DNA of 64,000 nt. It comes from Chloroflexota bacterium (lineage in GTDB: Bacteria; Chloroflexota; UBA11872). A program made the translations under genes and the position numbers. The stretch covers positions 1 to 64,000 of the forward strand of contig JAPPNP010000005.1 of assembly GCA_028873795.1 (NCBI GenBank), read 5' to 3'. Under the pieces are notes generated by a model. The model was not told the DNA's origin. It made no database searches and saw nothing but the letters and a program-made list of their open reading frames with translations. Shown here in pieces: positions 25,746 through 35,409 of this stretch; positions within the stretch are counted from its first letter, which is position 1, and every line of letters begins with the position of its first letter.

Positions 25746-27302
25746 ATGATCAACGCCAGCGCTCGCCGGGCGGCCTGGTCGACCATCGTGCTGCCACGGC
25801 CCAGCTTTCGCGGGACGGCCTACGGACGGAAGGCGCTGGGTCTTCGGCTGCTGCAGCTGGCGCGTCGCCGACAGCGCGCCCGCGCGCTGGCCCTGGCGCC
25901 GCGCCTGGTCACGCTGGTCATCGTCGGCGCGCTCATCATTGCCGTGCCGGCTGCATGGCTTGGCGGACCCGACCTTCTGGTCCCGTCCGGCATTGCCCTC
26001 GCCGTGGCCGGTGTGGCCGTCCTGGGCGCGGTCACGCTGCATGTGCCGGCGCCCCACGATGTCGCGCTGGCATACGACCACCGCGCGGGCTTGCAGGAGC
26101 GCCTGTCGACGGCCATTGCCGAGCTCCGCAACGTCGATTCCGACGTGCGCGAGCTGCAGCACGGCGACGCGCTGGAGGCGGCGGACCGGCTCAATCCCGG
26201 TCGCGCCATGCCCTACGGCGTCGCCAGACGCGACCTCCTGGTCCTGGCGCTGGCGGCCGGCGCCCTCGCCGGATGGGTGGCGGTGCTCGCGCTCAGCCCG
26301 TTCTGGCGCTCGATCAATCCGCCCCTGGCCTTCGAGTCGGGGAGCGCCGAACTCTCGGATGGCGCGGCCCTTGCCCCAGCGGCGCCGGGGGATTCGGCGA
26401 CCGCGATCGATCCGGCCACCGCCGCCGAGATCGAGCGCATGCAGGCCGCCATCGACGAGTTGCGCGCCCAGATGGATCCCGAAACCGGGGCGGCGGAGCA
26501 AGCACTCAATGAGGCCTCACAGCACCTGCGACTGTCGGACGAGGGACGGCGGCTCGGCCGCGAGCTTGGCAATCGCGAGTACGCCGCCGCCGCGGCGGAG
26601 CTCCGGCAGCTCGCGGCGGAGCTGTCGGAGATGACCGCGGCCCAGCGCGAAGAGCTTGGCGAGCGTTTCGGCGAATCCGCCGCAGCCGCCGCCGCGGACC
26701 CGCGCCTGGCCGAGCCCCTGCAAAGCCTGGCCGATGCCCTGGAGAGCGGCCGCCTCAGTGACGCCCGATCCAGCTTCGAGGAGCTGGCCAGCATGCTCGA
26801 AGCCGTCGAGGAATCAGTGGCCGGCAACACGGCCATGCAGCAGGAGCTTGCGGCCCTCGAGTCTGAACTGGCCGAAATGCTCGCCGATTCCGGGGCAGGT
26901 GCGGGACTGCCCGGCGAGTCCGCCATGGATGCCTCCGCCATGCAGGGCGAGGGCGGCATGGGCGGCGACGGCAACGCGGCCATGCTCGACCAGGGGGCGG
27001 GCGCAGGGGGCGGCCTGGGCGGCTCAGCCGCCGAGGGCCAGGAAGTGCCCACCAACATCGAAGGTCTGGCCGCCGATCAACGCTTGGATGCCCAGGGCCA
27101 GCTCGAAACCGTGCCCATCGATCCGACCGCCGAGGGCCAGGAGACTGTGATGCGGCCCGTGCTCGAGCTGGGCACCGACGTGTCGCGCGAGTTCGAGCCG
27201 TCGGCCGGAAACCGCGGCACGGCGGTGGGGCGTCCCGACATGAGCCGCGCGCTGCCGGCGGACCGGCAGATCCTCCTCGACCGCTACTTCTCCACGCCGT
27301 AG
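25746..27302 (+). CDS. Membrane coiled-coil protein of the MoxR/vWA cluster
   Basis: A 518-aa protein with hydrophobic segments at about 54-71, 79-99 and 160-182, then a long Ala/Glu/Gln-rich region (about 210-400) likely to form coiled coil, and Gly/Met-rich linkers near 405-440. The end, LPADRQILLDRYF, resembles the C-terminus of other uncharacterised proteins that accompany MoxR and BatA genes. It sits 9 bases before moxR. A scaffold or regulator of the cluster is a reasonable inference. Confidence 0.65.
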   Translation: MINASARRAAWSTIVLPRPSFRGTAYGRKALGLRLLQLARRRQRARALALAPRLVTLVIVGALIIAVPAAWLGGPDLLVPSGIALAVAGVAVLGAVTLHVPAPHDVALAYDHRAGLQERLSTAIAELRNVDSDVRELQHGDALEAADRLNPGRAMPYGVARRDLLVLALAAGALAGWVAVLALSPFWRSINPPLAFESGSAELSDGAALAPAAPGDSATAIDPATAAEIERMQAAIDELRAQMDPETGAAEQALNEASQHLRLSDEGRRLGRELGNREYAAAAAELRQLAAELSEMTAAQREELGERFGESAAAAAADPRLAEPLQSLADALESGRLSDARSSFEELASMLEAVEESVAGNTAMQQELAALESELAEMLADSGAGAGLPGESAMDASAMQGEGGMGGDGNAAMLDQGAGAGGGLGGSAAEGQEVPTNIEGLAADQRLDAQGQLETVPIDPTAEGQETVMRPVLELGTDVSREFEPSAGNRGTAVGRPDMSRALPADRQILLDRYFSTP

Positions 27303-27311
27303 GGTGCCAGC

Positions 27312-28310
27312 ATGACTGCCATGACAACCGAACGCCGCGCCGAGCATCTCCGCGAGCTTGCCCACGGGATCATGTCCGAGGTTTCGCGCGTGATCGTGGG
27401 CCAGAACGAAGTCATCCGCGACACGGTCGTCGCCCTCATCGCCGGCCAAAACGTCCTGCTGGAAGGCGTGCCCGGGCTGGGCAAGACGCAGCTGGTTCGG
27501 ACGCTTAGCGAGGTGCTCGACCTCACCTTCAGCCGCATCCAGTTCACGCCCGATCTCATGCCGGCCGATATCACCGGCACCAACGTCCTCGTCGAGCCCG
27601 CCGACGGTCGCCGCGGCTTTCGCTTCGAGTCCGGGCCGATTTTCGCCCACCTCGTGCTGGCGGATGAGATCAACCGCGCGACCCCAAAGACCCAGTCGGC
27701 GCTGCTGGAAGCCATGCAAGAGCGGCAGGTCAGCGTGGGCCGCGAGGTCCACGCGCTCGACCGTCCGTTCTTCGTTATGGCGACGCAAAACCCGATCGAG
27801 ATGGAGGGCACCTACCCGTTGCCTGAGGCCCAGGTCGACCGGTTCATGTTCAAGCTGGTTGTGGACTATCCGTCCAGCGACGAGTTGGGCGAGATCATCG
27901 CCCGCACCACCGGCGCCCAGGTCCCCGACGTCTCCACGGTCGCCACTGGCAACGACCTGATCGACATGGGGGAGTTCGCCCGCCGTGTGGCCATCGCGCC
28001 GCACGTTGAGTCCTACGTGGTCACGCTGGTCAAGGCCACGCACCCGTCCGACTCCCGCGCGCATGCGATGACGCGCCAATACGTGCGCTACGGCGCCTCG
28101 CCCCGCGCCGCCCAGGCCATCGTGCTTGCCGGCAAGGTCTACGCGCTGCTCGATGGCCGCTACAACGTGAGCTTTGACGACATCCGGCGCGCGGTGAAGC
28201 CGGCCATGCGCCACCGGATTCTCTTGAACTTCGAAGCCGAGGCGCAGGGGGTGACCAGCGAAGGCGTGCTGGACCAGATTCTCATGACCACGCGCCCGGA
28301 CGGCGGCTGA
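27312..28310 (+). CDS. MoxR-type AAA+ ATPase
   Basis: A 332-aa AAA+ chaperone. Walker A GVPGLGKT is at about 52-59, Walker B LVLADEINR follows, and sensor-like TQNPIEMEGTYPLPEAQ is the MoxR hallmark. MoxR proteins activate vWA-domain clients by placing metals or remodelling them. Gene order with DUF58 and vWA proteins here is typical. Confidence 0.93.
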   Translation: MTAMTTERRAEHLRELAHGIMSEVSRVIVGQNEVIRDTVVALIAGQNVLLEGVPGLGKTQLVRTLSEVLDLTFSRIQFTPDLMPADITGTNVLVEPADGRRGFRFESGPIFAHLVLADEINRATPKTQSALLEAMQERQVSVGREVHALDRPFFVMATQNPIEMEGTYPLPEAQVDRFMFKLVVDYPSSDELGEIIARTTGAQVPDVSTVATGNDLIDMGEFARRVAIAPHVESYVVTLVKATHPSDSRAHAMTRQYVRYGASPRAAQAIVLAGKVYALLDGRYNVSFDDIRRAVKPAMRHRILLNFEAEAQGVTSEGVLDQILMTTRPDGG

Positions 28311-28316
28311 GGCAGC

Positions 28317-29210
28317 GTGGCCCGGCGGGCCGGACCGGCCTTCGCTCCGGAGGTCGCGCTGCGCGCCCAGCTCGAGCGCCTCACCGTCGTTTCGCATCGA
28401 CCCCACGGACATCTGCATACCGGCGGACGCCGGAGCCGTAAGTCGGGCTCGTCCATCGAATTCGCCGACTACCGCTCCTACACGCCGGGTGACGACTTCC
28501 GGCAAATCGACTGGAACGTCTACGCCCGCAGCGATGAGCTATTCGTCAAAGTCCGCGAATCCGAAGAGACGCTCGTCGTCCACCTGTTCCTGGATGCGAG
28601 CGCGTCCATGGCCACCGGCAGGCCGCCCAAGTTTGAAATCGCCCAGCGTCTGGCGGCGGCGCTCGGGTGGGTGGCGCTCACCAGCCACGACTATCTGGCC
28701 GCAACCCTTGTCGGCGGCGATTCCCGGCATCACTTTCCAGCGCAACAGGGCCGTGCGGCGGCGGGCCGCTTCTACGACTTTCTCGAAACTTCGTCACCCG
28801 CAGGCCCTACCCGCCTGGAGGCGTCGGCGCGCGACCATGCCGCCCGGGGCGGGCCGCATGGCGTGGCCGTGCTGATATCCGACCTGCTCGCCGACGACGC
28901 CACCCAGGCCATCGGCATGCTCGTCGAGCGAGGCCATGAGCTGGTCGTCATTCACGTGCTCGACGGACAAGCCGTGCAGGCCGACTTCGCCGAAGAGGTC
29001 GAGCTGGTCGATGTCGAGAGCGGCGCCAGCCTCGAGCTCTACGGCGACTCGGCGCTCCTGACGGCCTTCCGGGCCACCGTCGCGGAGTGGATCAACGACA
29101 TGCAGGCGTTCTGCCACCGGCGGCACGTGCGCTACATCCCCATCGAGTCGGACTGGTCGGTTGAGGAGGTGCTCCTCCGGCGACTGCGGGCGCACCGCGT
29201 GCTCGCATGA
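28317..29210 (+). CDS. DUF58 domain protein
   Basis: A 297-aa protein. The DUF58 core motif lies at about residues 52-70 (YRSYTPGDDFRQIDWNVYA) and a vWA-like metal site LDASASM follows at about 90. DUF58 proteins are found with MoxR and vWA proteins. GTG 28317 start, six bases from the moxR stop. The C-terminus overlaps the next gene by four bases. Likely cytoplasmic. Confidence 0.9.
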   Translation: MARRAGPAFAPEVALRAQLERLTVVSHRPHGHLHTGGRRSRKSGSSIEFADYRSYTPGDDFRQIDWNVYARSDELFVKVRESEETLVVHLFLDASASMATGRPPKFEIAQRLAAALGWVALTSHDYLAATLVGGDSRHHFPAQQGRAAAGRFYDFLETSSPAGPTRLEASARDHAARGGPHGVAVLISDLLADDATQAIGMLVERGHELVVIHVLDGQAVQADFAEEVELVDVESGASLELYGDSALLTAFRATVAEWINDMQAFCHRRHVRYIPIESDWSVEEVLLRRLRAHRVLA

Positions 29211-31045
29211 CCTGGGCCGCGCCGCTCGCGTTCGGCTGGCTGGCGCTCATGGCGCTCATCGGGCTGTTCTACCTCCTGCGGCCCAAGCGACAGCGAATCG
29301 CAGTGGCCTCGCTGCTGCTGTGGCATCGGACGCTCCAGCGCGAGCGCGACGAATCGTGGCTCGATTGGATCAAACGCCACCTGCTGCTGATCCTCCAGCT
29401 GCTCGTCGTCGCGGCGCTTGCCCTGGCGCTGGCGCGGCCGGAATGCACGGGCACCCGCTCGGTTGGACCGCCGGTCGCGATTGTGGTGGACGCGTCCATG
29501 TCCATGCAGATCGACGACGTGGGCCGTCCCCGGATCGAAGCCGCCAAGGACCAGGCCATCGGGTTCGTGCGTCAGCTGCCGGCCGACGTGCGCGTGTCGG
29601 TGCTCAGCGCGGAGGGCGCGCCACGGCCCCTGGTGACGCATAGCGCCAACCGCTTCGAGATCGAGACCGCGATCGACGGCATTCGGCCGACCGCGGCCGA
29701 GGGGGCGATCCCGGCCACGCTCGACATCGCGCTGTCCCTAGCCCCGCCCGCCGCCGGCGGCATGGTCGCGTTGTTCAGTGACGGCGCGTTCGAGCTGCCG
29801 CCGGGCCGCGCCTACGACGACGTGACGGCGTTCATCGTGGCCGGGGACGCGGCCAACGTGGCCCTGGAGAGGTTCGGGGTGCGCCGGGACTTCGCCGAGA
29901 CGCGAGGCGTGCAGGGACTGGTTGTAGTCCGCAACGACGGCACGCGTGCGGCCGATGTCGCCGTGCGCATCGAGGCCGCCGGCATCGGCGTTGCCGAACG
30001 CCAGGTGACCATTGAGCCCCGCGCCCGGGAGACCCTGCTGATTGACGGTCTTGGCGCGGCGCCCGGCTATTCGGCCACCGTCGTGCGCGACGGCGACGGC
30101 CTGGCGCTCGACAACACCGCCTTCGCCGAGCTGAGCGATCCGCAAAACCTCCGCGTCTTGGTCGTCGGCGAGGAAACCGAGCCGATCGTCCGCGCCCTGC
30201 AAGCGACGGCCAGGGTCACGGCGGCCGCCGGGACACCGGCCGAGTTCGATACCGAGCGCCCCCACGACATCTACGTGTTCCAGGGGTGGTTGCCGGAGTC
30301 ATTGCCCAACACCTCGGTGATTCTGGTGGGTCCGCCGGATATCGAAGTGCTCGGCGTGCAGGAGCTCCCCGCGTTGGAGTCGGCGCCCCGCGCGGCCCGG
30401 GACAGCGTGCTCCTCAGGCACGTGGACCCCCTGGACATGGCGCAGACTCAGACCCGGCGCTATCGGGCGCCGCCCGAGCTTGCCGTGGACCTGGACGTCG
30501 ACGGCGGCGCGGTGCTCGCCCACGGCGTCCTGCAGCGGAAGCGGCTAGTGCTCATCGGGCTCGATCTGCTGGCCCCCAGCGCCACTATCGCGCCCTGGTA
30601 TCCGGTGTTCTGGAGCAACGTCCTGCAATGGTCCGATCCGTTCAATCCCCGCGGCGACGACCTGCCGCTCACGCCCGACCGGCCGGCGCAATTGATTGCG
30701 CATCCGCAGGCCGACGCGCTTGACGTGGTGCATCCCAGCGGCGCGCGATCGGATTTCCCGGTCACCGCCCCCGCGATGCTGGACGCGCGGGAGATCGGCA
30801 CGTATGTCGTGCGGCAATACCGCGAGGGCGAAGTGCTGGCGCAAACGCGCCTGGTGGTCGAGCCGCCCGAGGGGGAGGTTGGCGCCGGATCTGCTCAATC
30901 GATGACGGGCGCGGCAGCGCCCCCCGCCGGCGCAACCGCGGGCGTGCCGGAGTCCTTCGAGCTATGGCCGATTCTTGCCGCGCTGGCATTGGTTTTCCTG
31001 ATCGCCGAGTGGTGGTGGTTCCACCGCGTTCGCGGGCTGCGCTAG
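29207..31045 (+). CDS. BatA-type membrane protein with vWA domain
   Basis: A 612-aa protein. The N-terminus has two hydrophobic segments (about 6-22 and 59-78) flanking RPKRQRIAVASLLLWHRTL, as in BatA-type N-terminal domains, followed by a vWA domain whose MIDAS starts DASMSMQ. A single helix closes the protein (about 585-604). The position after DUF58 fits the Bat-like cluster. Partner of the 882-aa vWA protein. Confidence 0.82.
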   Translation: MTWAAPLAFGWLALMALIGLFYLLRPKRQRIAVASLLLWHRTLQRERDESWLDWIKRHLLLILQLLVVAALALALARPECTGTRSVGPPVAIVVDASMSMQIDDVGRPRIEAAKDQAIGFVRQLPADVRVSVLSAEGAPRPLVTHSANRFEIETAIDGIRPTAAEGAIPATLDIALSLAPPAAGGMVALFSDGAFELPPGRAYDDVTAFIVAGDAANVALERFGVRRDFAETRGVQGLVVVRNDGTRAADVAVRIEAAGIGVAERQVTIEPRARETLLIDGLGAAPGYSATVVRDGDGLALDNTAFAELSDPQNLRVLVVGEETEPIVRALQATARVTAAAGTPAEFDTERPHDIYVFQGWLPESLPNTSVILVGPPDIEVLGVQELPALESAPRAARDSVLLRHVDPLDMAQTQTRRYRAPPELAVDLDVDGGAVLAHGVLQRKRLVLIGLDLLAPSATIAPWYPVFWSNVLQWSDPFNPRGDDLPLTPDRPAQLIAHPQADALDVVHPSGARSDFPVTAPAMLDAREIGTYVVRQYREGEVLAQTRLVVEPPEGEVGAGSAQSMTGAAAPPAGATAGVPESFELWPILAALALVFLIAEWWWFHRVRGLR

Positions 31046-31049
31046 CGCC

Positions 31050-33698
31050 ATGACGCTGGATCGCATCTGGCTGCTCGCATTCCTGGCGCTCATCCCGCTC
31101 AGCGTCTGGATGACGCACGCGAGCCGCGCCCGGCTCTCGCGCCGGCGCACGGCCGTTGCCGCCATTCTGCGCGCGGTCGCCATCGCGGCCGTCGTGCTCG
31201 CGCTGGCCGGACCCGGGGGCGGCAACGGACCGCCGGTCACCATCTTTGCGGTCGACACCTCGGCCAGCGTACCGCTGGCCGACCAGACGCTTGTCATGGG
31301 CCAGGTTGAAGACTTTGCCCGAGCATTCAGCGCCGACACGCCGGTGGGCGTGGTCCAATTCGCCGGTCGCGCCGCCGTTCTGGCCTCCCCCGATCGTCTG
31401 GAGGAGGCCCCGGCCCTCACGGCTGCGCTGCCGACCGACGCCACCGACCTGGCGCAGGGCCTCTCGGCGGCCCTGGCGCTGGTGCCCCCGGATCGCGAGG
31501 GCCGGGTCGTACTCGTCACCGACGGCAATCCAACGGCCGGAAATCTCGACGCGGCGATCAACGCCGCCGTCGCCCGCGGCATCACCGTCTCGCCCATGCC
31601 GGTGGCCGGCGAAGCCGGCACCGATCTGGCCGTCGAAGCCCTCGACGTGCCCCAGGCCACGCGTCGGGGCGCGGCGGCGCAGGCGCAGATCACCGTCGTC
31701 TCGGGACGGCTAACCACCGCGCGGCTGAGACTCTGGAGCGGCCCAACCCTGCTCAGTGACGCGCAGGTCGAGCTTCGTCCCGGTCGCCAGACGTACGTCA
31801 CGGACCTCACCGGGCTCCCGGACGGCTTTCACCGCCTGCGCGCGGAGCTGCTGGAGGACGCCGACGTGCGCCGGGCCAACAACGTGGCCGAGGCCGCCAC
31901 CTGGGTGCAACCCGCGGGGTCGATTCTGCTCGTCGGCGACGCCGTGGCGCCGGCGGTCCAGGGCGCGCTCGCGGCGTCCGGACTGGATATCACGCCGGTC
32001 GGCCCGGCGGACCTCGAGACCGCGGCGCTCCGGGACTTCGACGCCGTCGTCATGGCCGACACCGCCGCCGCGTCGCTGAGTCCGAGTCTCATGGAGTCCC
32101 TGCGAGACTACGTGCGCGACGGCTACGGCCTCGTGGTGACCGGCGGCCCGGCGAGCTTCGCCGCCGGGGAATACGAGGGCACCGCGCTGGACGAAGTGCT
32201 TCCCGTCTGGTCGAACCCGACCGAGGCCCGGCCGGATCCACGCCTGGCCATCGTGCTGCTGATCGATCGGTCGTCGAGCATGTCGCGGGAGACGCCCGAC
32301 GACAAAGTCAAGATCGATCTGGCCATCGAGGCGGCGGTGGAAGCCGTGGAGCTGCTCGAGGAGGGCGACATCATCGGTGTGGTCGCCTTCGACGAAAACA
32401 CGCAGTGGATCGTCCCGCCCCGCGCCATGGCGAGCGTCGCCGATCTTTCACACGTGATCGAATCAATCCAGCGCATTCAGATCGGCAATCTGACCAATCT
32501 CTACCTCGCGATGTATACCGCCCGCGAGCGACTGCAACGTGTCGACGCCTCGGTCAAGCACGTGATCCTGCTGACGGACGGCAAGGCGCACCGCGGCGAC
32601 TTCGACGCCATGGCCCGCTCGATGCGCCGGCGCGACATCACCGTCTCCTCCATCGCCATCGGGGAGGACGCCGACAAGGAGTTGCTGGCCGACGTGGCGC
32701 GGCTCGGCAATGGCCGCTACTACTTCGCGCCCACGGCCAGCGATCTGCCGCGGGTCCTGACGCAAGAGACCCAGCTTGCCGGCGAGTTCGCCATTGTCGA
32801 GCGGGAGTTCCAGCCGCGGCTCCAGACCGCAAGCCCGGTCTTTGCCGGCGAGCTCGAAGGGCAGGCGCTGCCCAATCTGACGGGCTATGTGCGCACCCGG
32901 GCCAAGCCCACCGCCGAGGTCGTGCTGGCCTCCGACAGCAACGATCCAATCTTGGCGCAGTGGCAGTTTGGCCTCGGCCGCGCCGTGGCCTGGACCTCGG
33001 ATCTGGGTGGGGAATGGGCCGCGGAATGGTCCCAATGGCCCTTGTTTGGCGCCTATCTGCGCCAGGCGGTGGATTGGGTGATGTCGTCCCCCGACGGAAC
33101 GCTCGCGGAAGGTCTCTATCCGGCTGTGGAGGCATCGGCCGAGCGCACCACCATCAACATCGACTCGCTCGAGGCCGACGGACGCTTCCGGAACGGGCTC
33201 GACACCAGCGTGCGGCTGATCTCTCCGGAGGGCCGGGTGCTGGAGTTCACCGCCGGCCAGTCCGCGCCCGGCCGCTACACCCTCGACACGGCCAGCCCGC
33301 CGCCCGGCGTCTACGAGGTGCGGATCGAGCAGCGGGCCGACGGGACGCTTGTGGCGAGCAGCCAGACCTCGCTCGTCGTGCCGGCGCGGGCGGAGTTCCG
33401 CAGCATCGAGCCGGACATGGCCACGCTGCGCCGCATCGCGGCGGCCACCGGGGGCGAACTGGTTGAGTCACCGACGGACCTCGCGCGCACGGCCCTGCGC
33501 GCCACGCCCGCGGGACAGCCGCTGGGATGGCCGCTATTCCTCACCATCGGCCTGCTGTGCGCCGTTGCCGACGTCGGCGTTCGGCGGGTTCGGGGCACCC
33601 CGCGTGAGGTCTGGGACCAGCTTTGGGAGCGTGTAGAATCGCTGCGTACGGCGCTTCGTTCGCTGCGTCGCCTGCCGCGCTTCCTACGGCGCGCCTAA
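31050..33698 (+). CDS. Large membrane protein with two vWA domains
   Basis: An 882-aa protein. Hydrophobic segments lie at the N-terminus (about 8-22 and 38-52). A first vWA-like domain follows (FAVDTSAS near 66), then a Rossmann-like DJ-1/GATase-type segment (about 290-380) with the GLVVTGGPASFAAGEY stretch. A second vWA domain has LLIDRSSSM near residue 405, and a late hydrophobic segment lies near 831-852. Such proteins likely use metal-ion sites for protein binding on the membrane. The gene follows the BatA-like one by four bases. Confidence 0.8.
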   Translation: MTLDRIWLLAFLALIPLSVWMTHASRARLSRRRTAVAAILRAVAIAAVVLALAGPGGGNGPPVTIFAVDTSASVPLADQTLVMGQVEDFARAFSADTPVGVVQFAGRAAVLASPDRLEEAPALTAALPTDATDLAQGLSAALALVPPDREGRVVLVTDGNPTAGNLDAAINAAVARGITVSPMPVAGEAGTDLAVEALDVPQATRRGAAAQAQITVVSGRLTTARLRLWSGPTLLSDAQVELRPGRQTYVTDLTGLPDGFHRLRAELLEDADVRRANNVAEAATWVQPAGSILLVGDAVAPAVQGALAASGLDITPVGPADLETAALRDFDAVVMADTAAASLSPSLMESLRDYVRDGYGLVVTGGPASFAAGEYEGTALDEVLPVWSNPTEARPDPRLAIVLLIDRSSSMSRETPDDKVKIDLAIEAAVEAVELLEEGDIIGVVAFDENTQWIVPPRAMASVADLSHVIESIQRIQIGNLTNLYLAMYTARERLQRVDASVKHVILLTDGKAHRGDFDAMARSMRRRDITVSSIAIGEDADKELLADVARLGNGRYYFAPTASDLPRVLTQETQLAGEFAIVEREFQPRLQTASPVFAGELEGQALPNLTGYVRTRAKPTAEVVLASDSNDPILAQWQFGLGRAVAWTSDLGGEWAAEWSQWPLFGAYLRQAVDWVMSSPDGTLAEGLYPAVEASAERTTINIDSLEADGRFRNGLDTSVRLISPEGRVLEFTAGQSAPGRYTLDTASPPPGVYEVRIEQRADGTLVASSQTSLVVPARAEFRSIEPDMATLRRIAAATGGELVESPTDLARTALRATPAGQPLGWPLFLTIGLLCAVADVGVRRVRGTPREVWDQLWERVESLRTALRSLRRLPRFLRRA

Positions 33699-33713
33699 CA
33701 TCGTTTCAGTCCT

Positions 33714-35096
33714 GTGAATAATCCCATCGGGCGCCTCGCGCAAGCATTTCAGCGGGCGGGGTTTGCCTTGTATCTGGTCGGCGGCCCCGTGCGCGACCGC
33801 ATCCTGGGGCGCGAGTCTGCGGACCTGGATTTCACCACCGACGCACGCCCACCGGAGATCAAAGTGCTGCTGCGCCGCGCCGGCGCCGACCACGTCTATG
33901 CCGTCGGCGAGCGCTTCGGCACCATCGGCGGCGTCTTCGGCGACATGCCCGTCGAGATCACGACCTATCGGTCGGAAACCTACGAACCCGGTTCGCGCAA
34001 GCCCAGCGTCACCTTTGGCCACTCGCTCGAGGGCGATCTCTCCCGCCGCGACTTCACAGTGAACGCCATCACCCAGGACATCGCCACCGGCCGCATATTT
34101 GACCCGCTGGGCGGGCTTGGCGACATCGCGCGGCGCGTGATTCGGGCCGTGGGCACTCCCGACGATCGCTTTCGCGAAGACCCGCTGCGCGTGCTGCGCG
34201 CCGTGCGCTTCGCCGCCCAACTCGACTTCACCATCGACCGCGACACGGCGGCCGCCATGCGCCGTCAGGCCACGGGCTTGGGCACCATCAGCGCCGAGCG
34301 GATCGGCGCCGAGATGAATCACATCATGGCTTCGGACCGCCCGCACCGCGCCATCGTCACCCTGCTGGAGCTTGGGTTGTTGGGCTTTGTCATTCCCGAG
34401 CTCATCGCCATGCAGTCCACGGTTCAGGACGAGCGGCACGAGCACAAGGATGTCTTTGCCCACACGATGCGCGTGCTCGCCGGCACGCCGAACCGTTTGG
34501 AGCTGCGCTGGGGCGCCCTGCTGCACGACGTGGGCAAGCCAACGACGAAGACCGTGCGTCGCGGGCGGGTGCACTTCTACGGCCATGCCGAGGTCGGAGC
34601 CCGCATGGCGCGCGTCATCCTGGAGCGGCTGCGAGCCGACAATCGTTTGACCGACCGCGTCTCGCACATCGTGGTGCTGCACATGCGCGCCAACGGCTAC
34701 GAGCCGTCCTGGACGGACGGCGCGGTGCGGCGATTCATCCGCGAGGCCGGCGAGGAGCTCGACAACCTGATCGCCCTCTCCCGCGCCGACATCACCAGCT
34801 ATCGGCCGCGGCGTATCGAAGTGGGGTTGGCCCGCGTCGCCGAGCTGCGGGCGCGCTGCGACAGCCTGATGGCCGAGCAGGACGTCACCGCCCTCGACAG
34901 TCCGCTGGACGGCCACGCGCTCATGGAGCTGTTCCAGCGTCCGCCGGGGCCGTGGATCAAGCCCGTCAAGCAGCACCTGCTCAATCTGGTGCTCGACGGT
35001 GAGTTGGCCCCGGACGACACCGAGGGAGCAACCGCGATCGCGCGCGAGCTGGTCGAACAGGATTCCGCCGTGCCGGCTGCATCGGCCAAGCCCTAG
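33714..35096 (+). CDS. cca: tRNA nucleotidyltransferase / poly(A) polymerase family (CCA-adding)
   Basis: A 460-aa class II nucleotidyltransferase. The head motif VGGPVRDRILG at residues 22-32 and the DLDFTTDA metal-binding motif follow the family, and an HD-domain LLHDVGKPTTKT is present around residue 268, as in CCA-adding enzymes of this size. It may add CCA to tRNA 3' ends or act as poly(A) polymerase; the two cannot be separated by eye. GTG 33714 start. Confidence 0.9.
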   Translation: MNNPIGRLAQAFQRAGFALYLVGGPVRDRILGRESADLDFTTDARPPEIKVLLRRAGADHVYAVGERFGTIGGVFGDMPVEITTYRSETYEPGSRKPSVTFGHSLEGDLSRRDFTVNAITQDIATGRIFDPLGGLGDIARRVIRAVGTPDDRFREDPLRVLRAVRFAAQLDFTIDRDTAAAMRRQATGLGTISAERIGAEMNHIMASDRPHRAIVTLLELGLLGFVIPELIAMQSTVQDERHEHKDVFAHTMRVLAGTPNRLELRWGALLHDVGKPTTKTVRRGRVHFYGHAEVGARMARVILERLRADNRLTDRVSHIVVLHMRANGYEPSWTDGAVRRFIREAGEELDNLIALSRADITSYRPRRIEVGLARVAELRARCDSLMAEQDVTALDSPLDGHALMELFQRPPGPWIKPVKQHLLNLVLDGELAPDDTEGATAIARELVEQDSAVPAASAKP

Positions 35097-35100
35097 CGCC

Positions 35101-35322
35101 GTGGAGCCCCGAGCCGACCAATGGGAGCGCCTGCGCGCCTGGCTTGAACGCAAGATCGCGCAGATAGCGGAAGGCGACTTCGAACGCCTCCCGCCCCAGT
35201 TCAGCGACGACGACGGCCGTCGCGCGACGGAGGCCTACGAGACGGTGCTGCTCGCCATGGAGGTCCTCGAAGGCCGCCGCGGCACGACCGTCCCCCGGCC
35301 CGACGCCGACGACGCGACCTAG
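35101..35322 (+). CDS. Small hypothetical protein
   Basis: A 73-aa acidic protein starting at GTG 35101, four bases after the cca stop. The sequence (QWERLRAWLERKIAQIAEG onward) looks helical and hydrophilic with an Asp-rich end. No family recognised. The short gap suggests co-transcription with cca. Confidence 0.5.
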   Translation: MEPRADQWERLRAWLERKIAQIAEGDFERLPPQFSDDDGRRATEAYETVLLAMEVLEGRRGTTVPRPDADDAT

Positions 35323-35346
35323 TCGGCCCACCCAGCGGTCCGGTGG

Positions 35347-35368
35347 CCCAGGCTGCGTGCAGCCTGGG
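35347..35368 (+). terminator. Perfect hairpin before the GMC gene
   Basis: CCCAGGCTG-CGTG-CAGCCTGGG has a nine-pair stem in the intergenic gap between the 73-aa protein and the GMC oxidoreductase gene. No T-run follows, so it may be a weak terminator or RNA stabiliser. Confidence 0.4.
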
Positions 35369-35409
35369 ATAGCGCGCCCCTTCCCAGCACCAACCGGCGA
35401 CGCGCTAGC

